Under the pieces are notes generated by a model that did not search any database, had not been told where the DNA came from, and saw nothing but the letters and a program-made list of their open reading frames with translations. From SHWB01 sp050246875 (lineage in GTDB: Bacteria > Pseudomonadota > Alphaproteobacteria > UBA6615), in assembly GCA_050246875.1 (NCBI GenBank), contig JBFWVF010000010.1, positions 1 to 64,000 of the forward strand: DNA of 64,000 bases, given 5' to 3'. Each line of letters begins with the position of its first letter. Position 1 is the first letter of the stretch. Of this stretch, positions 51,834 to 60,928 are shown piece after piece. The position numbers and the translations under genes were made by a program.

Positions 51834-53975
51834 ATGATAGCTCTCGCCCGCGTCCGGCTGCGGCCGGCGCTCGTGTTCGCGTGGATCGCGTTGCTGGCCG
51901 CCATGGCCATGCCGATGCTCGGCTGGTCGCAATCGGCGAACGACGACGGCCCGGTGGGCCTGCTGCTGGCATCGGGGGAGGGCGGGCGCGTGACGGCGCC
52001 GCTGCTCGCTACCGACTACGACATCACCGTGTCCGGCCCGGCGGCGCGCACCCGCGTTACCCAGCGCTTCACCAACCCGACCGACCGCTGGGTCGAGGGC
52101 GTCTACGTCTTCCCGCTGCCGGAAAAGGCGGCGGTCGACACGCTGACGATGGTGATCGGCACGCGCGTCGTCGTCGGCGAGATCAAGGAGAAGGTCGCCG
52201 CCCGCCGCACCTACGAGGAGGCGGCGGCGGCCGGCCAGCGGGCGAGCCTCGTCGAGCAGCATCGCCCCAACGTGTTCTCGACCTCGGTCGCCAATATCGG
52301 GCCGGGCGAGAGCGTCGTCGTGCAGATCGAGTACCAGGAGACGGTGCGCCAGGACGCCGGCCGATACTCGCTGCGCGTGCCGCTGGTGGTGGCGCCGCGC
52401 TACACCCCGCCGGCCATCCGCCAGGAGGCCTCGGCCGATGCGCTGAGCGGCGGCTGGGCCACCGGCGAGGCGTGGCAGACGGTGCCGGTGCGCGACCCGG
52501 CGGCGACGCCGCCGGGCAACCCGGTGACGCTGCAGGTGCGCCTGCAGGCCGGCTTCCCTGTCGAGGCGGTGGAGAGCCCATACCACAAGGTCGCCGTGCG
52601 CGACGCCGGCGACGATGTGCGCCTTGTCGCCCTGGCCGACGGCGAGGTGCCTGCCGACCGCGATTTCGAGCTGGTCTGGCGGCCGAAGACGGGCGCCGTG
52701 CCGACCATTGGCCTGTTCCGCGAGCGCGTCGGCGACGCCGACTACCTGCTGGCGATGGTCGTGCCGCCGGTGGCGGCGACGGCGGAGAAGCGGCCCGCGC
52801 GCGAGGCGATCTTCGTCATCGACACCTCGGGCTCGATGTCGGGGCCGTCGATCGAGCAGGCGCGTGCGGCGCTGCTGGCGGCGCTCGACGGCCTCAGGGA
52901 AGGCGACCGCTTCAACGTCATCCGTTTCGCCAGCGACGCCAGCGCGCTGTTCCGCGCGCCGGCGGCGGCCGACGCGGCGAACGTCGCGCGGGCGCGTGAC
53001 TGGGTCGCGCGGCTGACGGCCGACGGCGGCACGGAGATGGTGCCGGCGCTCGGCATGGCGCTGGCCGACAACGCCGCCGAGCGGCGCGGCACGGTGCGCC
53101 AGGTGATCTTCCTCACCGACGGCGCCATCGGCAACGAGAACCAGGTGTTCGACCTGCTGGCGCAGGAGCGCGGCCGCTCGCGCGTCTTCATGGTCGGCAT
53201 CGGCTCGGCGCCCAACAGCCACCTGATGGCGCGCGCCGCCGAGATCGGCCGCGGCACCTTCACGCATATCGGCTCGACCGGCGAGGTCGAAGCCGGCATG
53301 CGGGCGCTGTTCGCCAAGCTCGAAAGCCCCGTCGTCACCGGCCTCGCGGTGCGCTTCGCCGATGCCGGCGTGGCGGCGACGCCCGACCCGGTGCCGGACC
53401 TCTATGCCGGCGAGCCGGTGGTGCTGCTGGCGCGCGCGCCGGCGCTGGCCGGCGACTTCACGCTCGCCGGCAGCATCGGCCGCCAGCCGTGGAGCGCCAC
53501 CCTGCCGACCACGGGCGTGCAGGAAGGCAGCGGCATCGCGAAGCTGTGGGCGCGCCGCCGCATCGACAATCTCGAGGCCGCGGCGATCCTCGGCGAGATC
53601 GACAACGTCTCGCGCGACCGCGACATCCTCTCGCTGGCGCTGGAGCACCATCTGGTTACACGCCTGACGAGCCTCGTCGCCGTCGACCGCGCGCCGGCGC
53701 GGCCCGAGGACGAGGTGCTGGAGCGCACTGACGTTCCGCTCAACCTGCCGGCCGGCTGGAGCCATGAGAAGGTCTTCGGTCGGGCGATGCGGCAGCACGC
53801 GGCGGCGCCGGCGCCGATGCAGACTGCGGCGCTGGCCGTGCCGACGCAGCCGATGTCGCTGCCACAGACGGCGACGCCGGCGGCGTTGCTGACGGCGGGC
53901 GGGCTGGTCGTCGCGCTCGGCGGGCTGGCGCTGCTGCTGGTGGCGCGCCGGCGCGGCGGCGGGACGGCGGCGTGA
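51834..53975 (+). CDS. Sortase-target VIT/vWA surface protein
   Basis: Exported protein of 713 residues. A signal helix (about 13-32) is followed by a VIT domain (about 45-175) and a von Willebrand A domain (about 322-490) with the MIDAS motif DTSGS at 330-334. The C-terminus is a sorting signal: LPQTA (676-680), a hydrophobic helix, then RRRGG. This matches the proteobacterial sortase-target family. The next gene is its sortase, with GTGA overlap. It is probably anchored at the cell envelope; ligand and role are unknown. Confidence 0.93.
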   Translation: MIALARVRLRPALVFAWIALLAAMAMPMLGWSQSANDDGPVGLLLASGEGGRVTAPLLATDYDITVSGPAARTRVTQRFTNPTDRWVEGVYVFPLPEKAAVDTLTMVIGTRVVVGEIKEKVAARRTYEEAAAAGQRASLVEQHRPNVFSTSVANIGPGESVVVQIEYQETVRQDAGRYSLRVPLVVAPRYTPPAIRQEASADALSGGWATGEAWQTVPVRDPAATPPGNPVTLQVRLQAGFPVEAVESPYHKVAVRDAGDDVRLVALADGEVPADRDFELVWRPKTGAVPTIGLFRERVGDADYLLAMVVPPVAATAEKRPAREAIFVIDTSGSMSGPSIEQARAALLAALDGLREGDRFNVIRFASDASALFRAPAAADAANVARARDWVARLTADGGTEMVPALGMALADNAAERRGTVRQVIFLTDGAIGNENQVFDLLAQERGRSRVFMVGIGSAPNSHLMARAAEIGRGTFTHIGSTGEVEAGMRALFAKLESPVVTGLAVRFADAGVAATPDPVPDLYAGEPVVLLARAPALAGDFTLAGSIGRQPWSATLPTTGVQEGSGIAKLWARRRIDNLEAAAILGEIDNVSRDRDILSLALEHHLVTRLTSLVAVDRAPARPEDEVLERTDVPLNLPAGWSHEKVFGRAMRQHAAAPAPMQTAALAVPTQPMSLPQTATPAALLTAGGLVVALGGLALLLVARRRGGGTAA

Positions 53976-54556
53976 GGCGGCGCAGCATCGCGCTGGCCGG
54001 GGCGGGCCTGCTGGCGGCCGGACTCGCCCTGCTCTGGCAGGGACTGTGGATCCCGGCCAAGGCGGCGCTGGCGCAAATCCTGCTCGACCGCGCCTTCGCC
54101 GCCAGCGCGGCGGCGGCGGGCGCGCCGGTCCGGGCCTGGGACTGGGCCGACACCTGGCCGGTCGCCCGCCTCGCCGTGCCGCGCCTCGGCGTCGATCTCG
54201 TGGTGCTGGCCGGGGCGAGCGGCGAGGCGCTGGCCTTCGGGCCGGCGTTGCTCGACGGCGGCGCGGTGCCCGGCGAGGCGGGGACCAGCGTTGTCGCCGG
54301 CCACCGCGATACGCATTTCGCCTTCCTCGGCGGCCTCGTCCCCGGCGACCGCATCGAGGTGATGCGCGCCGACGGCCGCGTCGCCGCCTTCGTCGTGCGC
54401 GCGACGCGCGTGGCGGCCTGGGACCGGCCGGGCATCGACGCGCACGCCGACGGAAGCTGGCTGGTGCTGACGACGTGCTGGCCGCTCGACGCCCGCCTGC
54501 CCGGCCCGCAGCGCTATCTCGTCGTGGCCGAGGCCGTGGACGGCGCCGGCGCGTAG
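53972..54556 (+). CDS. Class GN sortase
   Basis: Transpeptidase of 194 residues with one N-terminal membrane helix (about 7-28). Catalytic residues are His111 (AGHRDTHF), Cys169 (LTTCWPLD) and Arg181 (GPQRYLV). The GTG start overlaps the stop of its LPQTA substrate by four bases, a dedicated pair. Its last 43 bases overlap the convergent dienelactone hydrolase gene. Confidence 0.93.
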   Translation: MRRRSIALAGAGLLAAGLALLWQGLWIPAKAALAQILLDRAFAASAAAAGAPVRAWDWADTWPVARLAVPRLGVDLVVLAGASGEALAFGPALLDGGAVPGEAGTSVVAGHRDTHFAFLGGLVPGDRIEVMRADGRVAAFVVRATRVAAWDRPGIDAHADGSWLVLTTCWPLDARLPGPQRYLVVAEAVDGAGA

Positions 54557-55317
54557 GGCGCGAGCTGGCGGTGGTACATGGCGAAGATCAGCTCCCAGTC
54601 GCGTTCGGCGGCGTGCTTGTCGTGGATGTCGCGGTCGGGAATGGCGTAGCCGTGGTCGGCGCCGGGGTGGATCTGCTCGCGGTAGCGCAGCTTCGCGCCG
54701 GCGGCGATCTCCCGCATCGCCGCGATGGTGGCCGGCGGCGCGAACGGATCGTGCTCGGCGAAGCCGCAGTAGAGTTCGCCGCGGATACGCGGGACGGCGA
54801 GATGCGGCGAGTCGGCGCCGTCCGCCACCAGCGATGTGCCGTGCAGGCAGGCCGAGGCGCGGAAGCGGTCGGGCAGGGCCGCGGCGACGCAGACGACGTG
54901 GCGGCCGCCCATGCAGTAGCCGACCGAACCGACCGGCCCCGGCCGCACGGCCGCGTCGGCGTCGAGGAAGGCGAGGATGGCCCGGCTGTCGGCGACGACC
55001 ATGGCGTCCTTCAGGTGCATGCGCGCGGCGCGCACCTTCGCCTGCATCTCGTCGGTCAGGCGCAGCAGCGAGACGGTGCGGCCGGTGGCGTCGCGCAGGT
55101 CGAACGGCGTCCAGTCGACGCGGTAGTAGAGATCGGGCACGACGCAGACATAGCCGACCGAGGCGATGCGGCGGGCGATGTCGAAGAGCTGCTCGCGCAC
55201 GCCCCAGACATCCATGTAGAGCACGACCGGCGGAAACGGCCCGTCCTGCTCGGGGTGGACGACGAAGGTCTTCATCCTGCCGTCGGCCGTGGCGATGTCG
55301 ACGAAACGCTCCAGCAT
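54514..55317 (-). CDS. Dienelactone hydrolase family protein (cytoplasmic)
   Basis: Alpha/beta-hydrolase of 267 residues with the classical Cys nucleophile in VGYCMGG, Asp in EHDPF and His in GADHGYA. No signal peptide. GGGGGAGG before the ATG fixes the start. It differs from the lipoprotein homologue at 13.2 kb, which has Ser as nucleophile. Convergent with the sortase gene and overlapping it by 43 bases. Substrate could be an enol lactone or a simple ester. Confidence 0.92.
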   Translation of the reverse strand: MLERFVDIATADGRMKTFVVHPEQDGPFPPVVLYMDVWGVREQLFDIARRIASVGYVCVVPDLYYRVDWTPFDLRDATGRTVSLLRLTDEMQAKVRAARMHLKDAMVVADSRAILAFLDADAAVRPGPVGSVGYCMGGRHVVCVAAALPDRFRASACLHGTSLVADGADSPHLAVPRIRGELYCGFAEHDPFAPPATIAAMREIAAGAKLRYREQIHPGADHGYAIPDRDIHDKHAAERDWELIFAMYHRQLAPYAPAPSTASATTR

Positions 55318-55456
55318 GTCCGCCTCCCCCGCGCGGCCCGCCCTGCCGGCGGGCGGGCCAAGGCTGGCCGCTTTGCCGCCGCGACGCAACGGCGGGCACG
55401 GTTGCGGGCCGGGCCGGGGATATGACAGCCTCTCGGCGCCAGTGCGGGAGCCCGGC

Positions 55457-56071
55457 ATGGCCGACCACGATCACGAGCACCTGTCGGAAACCGACCTGCG
55501 CGTGCGCGCGCTCGAATCGCTGCTGGTCGAGAAGGGCCTCGTCGATCCGGCGACACTCGACACCCTCATCGAGACCTACGAGACAAAGATCGGCCCGCGC
55601 AACGGCGCCCGCGTCGTCGCCCGCGCCTGGCTGGAGCCCGACTACCGCGCCTGGCTGCTGCGCGACGGCTCGGCCGCCATCGCCGACATGGGCTATACCG
55701 GCCGCCAGGGCGAGAACATGTACGTCGTCGAGAACACGCCGACCGTCCACAACCTCGTCGTGTGTACCCTGTGTTCCTGCTATCCGTGGCCGGTGCTCGG
55801 CCTGCCGCCGGTCTGGTACAAGTCGGCGCCGTACCGCTCGCGCGCCGTCATCGATCCGCGCGGCGTGCTGCGCGACTTCGGCACGGAGCTGCCCGCCGGG
55901 GTCGAGGTGCGGGTCTGGGATTCGACGGCGGAACTGCGCTACCTCGTGCTGCCCGAGCGGCCCGCCGGCACCGAGGGCATGGACATCGAGGCGCTGGCCG
56001 CGCTGGTGACGCGCAACGCCATGATCGGCGTCGAGACGGTCAAGGCGCCGGCCGGGCGGGGCGCGGCATGA
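55457..56071 (+). CDS. nthA: Nitrile hydratase alpha subunit, cobalt type
   Basis: Catalytic subunit of 204 residues that hydrates nitriles to amides. The metal site is VCTLCSC (102-108), with Cys103, Cys106 and Cys108; Thr in the second place marks the cobalt type, where iron enzymes have Ser. The following CYPWPVLGLPPVWYKS segment is fully conserved. The N-terminus has a short acidic/His stretch (DHDHEH). Its stop overlaps the beta subunit start as ATGA. Confidence 0.95.
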   Translation: MADHDHEHLSETDLRVRALESLLVEKGLVDPATLDTLIETYETKIGPRNGARVVARAWLEPDYRAWLLRDGSAAIADMGYTGRQGENMYVVENTPTVHNLVVCTLCSCYPWPVLGLPPVWYKSAPYRSRAVIDPRGVLRDFGTELPAGVEVRVWDSTAELRYLVLPERPAGTEGMDIEALAALVTRNAMIGVETVKAPAGRGAA

Positions 56072-56730
56072 ACGGCGCCCACGACATGGGCGGCATGCAC
56101 GGCTTCGGCCCGGTTGTCGCCGAGGCCGACGAGCCGGTGTTTCACGCCGACTGGGAGCGGCGCATGTTCGCGCTGCAACTCGCTGCCGGCGCGCTCGGCC
56201 GCTGGAACATCGACATGGGCCGCGCGGTGCGCGAGAACCAGGCGCCCGACCGCTACCTCGCCAGCAGCTACTACGAAATCTGGCTGCACGGCGTCTCGAC
56301 GCTGCTGCTCCAGGCCGGCCTCGTCACGCCGGCCGAACTGGCGAGCGGCAAGGCCGAGCGGCCGGCGGAGCCGGCCCTGCGCGAACGTTGCCTGCCGCCG
56401 GGCCGCGTCGCCCCGGCGCTGGCGCGTGGCGACAGGTTCCGCATGGACGAGGGCAAGCCGGCCCGCTTCGCCGCGGGCGACAGCGTGCGCGTGCTCAACC
56501 GCAATCCCGAAGGCCATACCCGCGTGCCGCGCTACGTGCGCGGGCATACGGGCACCGTGCTGCGCGACCACGGCATCTTCGTCTTCGCCGACGCCAATGC
56601 CCGCGGCGAGAAGGTCGGCCAGCACTGCTACAGCGTCGGCTTCCTCGCCGGCGACCTGTGGGGCCCGGAAGCCGCGCCGCGCGACCGCGTCTTCGTCGAC
56701 CTGTGGGACGACCACCTGGAGCCGGCATGA
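56068..56730 (+). CDS. nthB: Nitrile hydratase beta subunit
   Basis: Structural subunit of 220 residues that forms the heterodimer with alpha. It begins MNGAHDMGGMHGFG, the usual family opening, and ends with the SH3-like domain GDSVRVLNRNPEGHTRVPRY and WGPEAAPRDRVFVDLWDDHLEP. Overlaps alpha and the accessory gene by four bases each, so all three are translationally coupled. Confidence 0.95.
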   Translation: MNGAHDMGGMHGFGPVVAEADEPVFHADWERRMFALQLAAGALGRWNIDMGRAVRENQAPDRYLASSYYEIWLHGVSTLLLQAGLVTPAELASGKAERPAEPALRERCLPPGRVAPALARGDRFRMDEGKPARFAAGDSVRVLNRNPEGHTRVPRYVRGHTGTVLRDHGIFVFADANARGEKVGQHCYSVGFLAGDLWGPEAAPRDRVFVDLWDDHLEPA

Positions 56731-57080
56731 GCGAGCCTGCAGACGGCTGGCGCGCCCTGCCGGCACTGCCCGCCGACGCCGACGGGCCGGTGTTCGCGGC
56801 GCCGTGGCAGGCCCAGGCCTTCGCCATGGCGGTCGAACTGCATGCGCGCGGCCGCTTCACCTGGGGCGAGTGGGCCGCCGCGCTGGCCGCCGAGATCGCC
56901 GCCGCCGGACCGGCGGACGCCACCGACTACTGGCGGCACTGGCTGGCGGCGCTGGAGCAACTCGTCGCCGGCAAGGGGCTGGCCAGCGATGCCGAACTGG
57001 CGCGCCGCCGCGACGCCTGGGAACGCGCCGCCGAGGCGACGCCGCACGGCCGGCCGATCGACGTGCGGCCCTTTCTGTAG
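56727..57080 (+). CDS. Nitrile hydratase accessory/activator protein
   Basis: Protein of 117 residues of the P14K/activator type needed to load cobalt into the alpha subunit. It resembles the N-terminal part of the beta subunit (PVFAAPWQAQAFAMAVELHARG, then FTWGEWAAAL and YWRHWLAALEQLV). It sits at the usual place right after beta, with ATGA overlap. No cobalt transporter gene follows. Confidence 0.9.
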   Translation: MSEPADGWRALPALPADADGPVFAAPWQAQAFAMAVELHARGRFTWGEWAAALAAEIAAAGPADATDYWRHWLAALEQLVAGKGLASDAELARRRDAWERAAEATPHGRPIDVRPFL

Positions 57081-57196
57081 AGCCTTGCGCCCGTCGGCGG
57101 GCGTGCCGGCGTGTTGATCCAGGTCATGCCGCCGGATGCCGGCGGCTGCGATCGTTCCCCGTGCCGGATGCGCGGCGCGACGGAGGAGAGACGGCG

Positions 57197-57508
57197 ATGA
57201 AGCCGGTGGCGGACAGGGCCGAGATCGGCATCGACTTTCCCGAGAAGGCCTACATGGGCGCCTTCGGGCACGAGAGCGGCTTCGAGGTGCGCGCCGACGG
57301 CGAGGAAATGCTGGTGAAGCTGCTACGGCCGGGCGAACAGCGGCGCGAGGTGGCGATCCACCTCCACTACTACCTGCTGGCCGACATCCTGGGCGAGATG
57401 GCGCGCGCCGTCGGCGAGCGCCCGGCGCTCGACACGTCGCACCGCACCGCGCTGCGGCACGGCGCGCAGGCGCTGGCGAAGGCGCTGGGCGGGCGGCCGA
57501 AGGGCTGA
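57197..57508 (+). CDS. Hypothetical protein downstream of the nitrile hydratase operon
   Basis: Unrecognised soluble protein of 103 residues. GGAGGAGAG before the ATG gives a convincing start. The sequence is charged (KAYMGAFGHESGFEVRADGE, then HLHYYLLADILGEMARAV) without membrane segments or known motifs. It lies 116 bases after the accessory gene on the same strand and could be part of the operon. Confidence 0.65.
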   Translation: MKPVADRAEIGIDFPEKAYMGAFGHESGFEVRADGEEMLVKLLRPGEQRREVAIHLHYYLLADILGEMARAVGERPALDTSHRTALRHGAQALAKALGGRPKG

Positions 57509-57521
57509 GCCGGGCCAGCCT

Positions 57522-58430
57522 CTACTGCGCCGCCGCCATGTCGGGGTAGACGCCTTCCTGCTCGCAGGTCGGCGCCACGTCGGACACCGTCGTGCGGCGC
57601 ACGTCGCGCTTCCAACGCATGTCGTCGTACGGGCGGCCGCGATGCATGGTGCAGCGGTCGTCCCACATCACCAGCTCGTTCGGCCGCCAGCGGTGGGTGT
57701 AGACGAACTGCCGCTGGGTGGCGTGCGCCATCAGCTCGGCGAGCAGCGCCTCGGCCTCGTCGTCGGGCATGCCGTAGATGCGGCCGGCGTGCGAGGCGAT
57801 GTAGAGCGTGCGACGCTTCGAGCCGGCGTGGGTGCGCACCAGCACCTGCGGCACCGGCGGCATCTGCTCGTGCTCCTCGGGCGCGAATTCGCGGAAGCCG
57901 ATGCGCGCGCGCGAGGTCATGATCGAGTGCTCGGCCACCAGGCCCTCGAGGCGCGCCTTGGTCGCGGCCGGCAGCGCGTCGTAAGCCGCGCGCATGTCGG
58001 CAAACTCGGTGTGGCCGCCGGTCGGCGGGATGGTGCGGGCATAGAGCAGCGAGCACTTCGCCGGCAGGCGCTTGAACGACGAGTCGGTGTGCCACAGCCG
58101 GTTGCCGTCGTTGAACTTTCGCCGCGTGCTGTCGGCGGCCATGACGTTGTGCTCGGCGTCGAGGTTCGACACGTCGGCCAGCTCCGGCCGCACGCGCAGC
58201 TTCGCGTCCTTGCGGATGGCCTGGATGGTGATCTCCAGCGGACCGAAATTGCGGCTGAAGGCGATCTGCTCCTCGTCGCTGAGGTGCTGGTCGCCGAAGA
58301 TCAGCACCGAATAGCGGTCGAAGGTCGCCTCCAGCTCCTCGACCGTCGCGGCATCGAGCGGGCGGCGCAGGTCGAGGTCGCCGATCTCGGCGGCGAAGCT
58401 GTCGGTGACGGGGTGGACGCTGAAGGTCAT
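57522..58430 (-). CDS. TauD/TfdA-family 2-oxoglutarate dioxygenase
   Basis: Fe(II)/2-oxoglutarate oxygenase of 302 residues. The iron triad is His114-x-Asp116 (WHTDSSF) and His263 (TMHRGRPYD), with the C-terminal Arg in VRRTTVSD. The family opens taurine, 2,4-D and other side chains. GAGGACTC before the ATG supports the start. It is convergent with the small hypothetical gene and follows the aldo/keto reductase gene on the minus strand. Confidence 0.92.
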   Translation of the reverse strand: MTFSVHPVTDSFAAEIGDLDLRRPLDAATVEELEATFDRYSVLIFGDQHLSDEEQIAFSRNFGPLEITIQAIRKDAKLRVRPELADVSNLDAEHNVMAADSTRRKFNDGNRLWHTDSSFKRLPAKCSLLYARTIPPTGGHTEFADMRAAYDALPAATKARLEGLVAEHSIMTSRARIGFREFAPEEHEQMPPVPQVLVRTHAGSKRRTLYIASHAGRIYGMPDDEAEALLAELMAHATQRQFVYTHRWRPNELVMWDDRCTMHRGRPYDDMRWKRDVRRTTVSDVAPTCEQEGVYPDMAAAQ

Positions 58431-58498
58431 CAGCGGAGTCCTCGGGCCGACGGTGCGACGCTGGCAGTGTAGAGCATTTTGCGGTCCGGTTGGTCATT

Positions 58499-58517
58499 CC
58501 TCTCCCAGAGGGAGAGG
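58499..58517. terminator. Hairpin between two minus-strand genes
   Basis: CCTCTCCC-aga-GGGAGAGG lies in the short gap between the aldo/keto reductase and TauD-type genes. It is an 8-bp stem without a clear T-run. It may end or trim the transcript, and it also resembles a short piece of repeat family A. Confidence 0.4.
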
Positions 58518-58523
58518 GGAAGG

Positions 58524-59525
58524 TTACAGATTGATCGAGTCCATCAGGTACTCGGGATAGCGCGTGCCGGCGGCGGCGCCGCGCGGCGCCAGCGCATCGA
58601 GCGCGGCGAGTTCCTGCGGCGTCAGCCGGATGTCGACGGCGGCGATGTTCTCGGCCAGCCGCTCCGGCCGCTTGGTGCCGGGGATCGGCAGGATGTCGCT
58701 CCCCTGCGCCAGCAGCCAGGCGAGGGAAAGCTGGGCGGCGGTGCAGCCCTTCGCGCGGGCGAAGTCTGCGATGCGGTCCGACAGCGCATGGTTGCGGGCG
58801 AAGTTGTCGCCGGCGAAGCGGGGCATGGTGCCGCGCAGGTCGCCCCTGGCGAAGCCACCTTCCGCCGGCACGGTGCCGGCGAGCAGACTGCGGCCGAGCG
58901 GCGCGTAGGCGACGAGCGCGATGTCGCGCTCGCGCATCGCGCCCAGTGCTTCCTCGGCGTCCTCGCGGTAGAGCAGCGAATACTCGTTCTGCACCACGGC
59001 GATGGGATGCACCGCATGGGCGCGGCGGATGGTGGCGGCGTTGACCTCCGACAGGCCGAGCGCGCGCACCTTGCCCTGCTCGACCAGCCGCTTCATCGCG
59101 CCGACGGTCTCCTCGATCGGCACCTTGGGGTCGAGGCGGTGCTGGTAGTAGAGGTCGATGGTCTCGACGCCGAGGCGGCGCAGGCTCGCCTCGCAGGCCG
59201 ACATGACGTAGGCCGGGCTGCCGTCGATGGCGTTGGGCGGCGGGTTGCGCTGGATCTGGCCGAACTTGGTGGCGACGACGACCTTGCCGGCGCGGCCGCG
59301 CACGGCCTGGCCGATGATCTCCTCGTTGTGGCCGAGGCCATAGAGGTCGGCGGTGTCGAAGTGGTCGACGCCCGCATCCATCGCCGCGTGCAGCAGGCGG
59401 ATGCCGGAGGCGTCGTCGCTCGGCCCGTAGGCGCCGGCGATCGACACGCAGCCGAGACCGATGGGGGCGACCGTCAGGCCGCTGCCGCCGAGGCGACGCC
59501 GAGGTGCGTCCGCGAGTCCCGCCAT
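58524..59525 (-). CDS. Aldo/keto reductase
   Basis: NADPH-dependent reductase of 333 residues. The tetrad is visible as Asp and Tyr in FDTADLYG, Lys in VVATKFG and His in LYYQHRLDP. LPIPGTKRPERLAENIAA binds the cofactor at the C-terminal end. GGGAG seven bases before the ATG fixes the start; the longer open frame is not supported. Substrate unknown; it lies downstream of a GH88 gene on the same strand (14-base gap). Confidence 0.93.
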   Translation of the reverse strand: MAGLADAPRRRLGGSGLTVAPIGLGCVSIAGAYGPSDDASGIRLLHAAMDAGVDHFDTADLYGLGHNEEIIGQAVRGRAGKVVVATKFGQIQRNPPPNAIDGSPAYVMSACEASLRRLGVETIDLYYQHRLDPKVPIEETVGAMKRLVEQGKVRALGLSEVNAATIRRAHAVHPIAVVQNEYSLLYREDAEEALGAMRERDIALVAYAPLGRSLLAGTVPAEGGFARGDLRGTMPRFAGDNFARNHALSDRIADFARAKGCTAAQLSLAWLLAQGSDILPIPGTKRPERLAENIAAVDIRLTPQELAALDALAPRGAAAGTRYPEYLMDSINL

Positions 59526-59539
59526 GCCGTCGCTCCCTG

Positions 59540-60739
59540 TCAGGCCAGACGCGCGTCGACCGGGACGAAGGCGCCCGGGTGAAGCGCGCGCATCAGCGCC
59601 GTGGTGAAGAAGTAGTCGCCGAACAGCACCGCGGAATCGGTGCCGATGCCCTGTGGCATCGAGTAGACGCCGTGGCGCAGCAGGCCGCGATGGCGCGGGT
59701 CGGTCGCCAGCGCCTCGCGGCAAAGCGCATCGAGCATCGCCAGGGCGAGATCGCGCCAGCGCTCGGCACACGCCACGTCCGGCGCCAGGTCGGCCATACG
59801 CAGCAGGGCATTGGCCATCACGGCGCCCGCCGAGCTGTCGCGTGGCGCCGCAGCGCCGCGCGGGTCGTCGAAGTCCCAGGCCGGGATCGGATTGCCGCCG
59901 AGGCGGCGCTCGTAGGCGTCGAACAGGTGAGCGGCGATGTCGAGATACGCCGCGTTGCCGGTCGCCGCCGCGGTGGCGGCGAAGCCGAGAACGGCCCAGC
60001 CCTGGCCGCGCGACCAGTGCGACTCGTCGGCGTAACCCTGGAAGGTGTAGCCGCGCGCGCGCGCACCCGTGCGCGTGTCGTACTCGACGGCGTGGTAAGT
60101 CGACCAGTCGTCGCGCACCATGCCGAGCCGCGTCATCTTCGCGTGCGCCTCGGCGGCGAGCAGGAAGCTGGCATCGCCGCTGTACTCCGCTGCCCAGTAG
60201 AGCAGCGGCAGGTTGGTCATGGTGTCGATGGCCGAGGCGGCGCGAGCGCGGGCGTCGTCGAGCGGGCCCCAGGACGAGAGATAGGCGCCGCGTTCCGTGA
60301 CGATGGTGCGGGCGCGCAGGCGCTCGGCCGCGGTCATGGCGATCGCCGCCTGGCTCTCGTCGCCGGCAGCGTGCAGCAGGCGCAGCGCACTCGATTCGAA
60401 GATGAAGCCGATGTCGTGCGTGTTGGGATCGTCGGCGCGCTGGGCGACCAGCCGCATGCGCTCGCGCGCGAGGCCGAAATGCGCGTCGTTGCCGGTGTGC
60501 AGGGCGGCGGCGACGTGCAGCCCGACCCAGAAGCCGCAGAACCAGTTGCCGTGGCTCCAGCCCCTGGCGCCGTAGCCGGCCGAGACCGAGGCAGGCATCA
60601 GGTCCCAGTCGCCCGACGGCAGGGTGACGTAGGGGAAGGCAATGCCGATGCGCGCCTCGTCCTCCAGCAGCTTGCCGGCGAGCAGGTCGAGCGCCGCGGC
60701 GTACTGCGTGCGCTGGCTGGCGGACAGACCGGCGGCCAT
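59540..60739 (-). CDS. GH88-type unsaturated glycuronyl hydrolase
   Basis: Glycoside hydrolase of 399 residues, predicted cytoplasmic, that cleaves unsaturated uronyl residues made by polysaccharide lyases. Asp109 (THDIGFIFESS) and Asp172 (AIDTMTNLPLLYW) match the two conserved catalytic Asp. Also conserved are DESHWSRGQGWAVLGF and RDSSAGAVMANALLRM. GGAAGGACG before the ATG fixes the start. A second, divergent GH88 gene lies 1.4 kb away, beyond an FAH-family gene. Together they suggest uronate-containing glycan use. Confidence 0.9.
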   Translation of the reverse strand: MAAGLSASQRTQYAAALDLLAGKLLEDEARIGIAFPYVTLPSGDWDLMPASVSAGYGARGWSHGNWFCGFWVGLHVAAALHTGNDAHFGLARERMRLVAQRADDPNTHDIGFIFESSALRLLHAAGDESQAAIAMTAAERLRARTIVTERGAYLSSWGPLDDARARAASAIDTMTNLPLLYWAAEYSGDASFLLAAEAHAKMTRLGMVRDDWSTYHAVEYDTRTGARARGYTFQGYADESHWSRGQGWAVLGFAATAAATGNAAYLDIAAHLFDAYERRLGGNPIPAWDFDDPRGAAAPRDSSAGAVMANALLRMADLAPDVACAERWRDLALAMLDALCREALATDPRHRGLLRHGVYSMPQGIGTDSAVLFGDYFFTTALMRALHPGAFVPVDARLA

Positions 60740-60928
60740 GGGCGTCCTTCCCGTTTGCGTCGTTCTCCGGCGACGCGCGACTTTAGCGGTGCCCACGATG
60801 GCCCGCCAAGGCCGCGCCGGTTGATATTCCTCGGCGGCAACGCAGGCGCCAACCCGGTTGAAATACCAATGACGGCCGGCGCCTTCGTCTAGTATGCGCC
60901 GCGCAACGGAACCGCCGCCGGGGACGCC

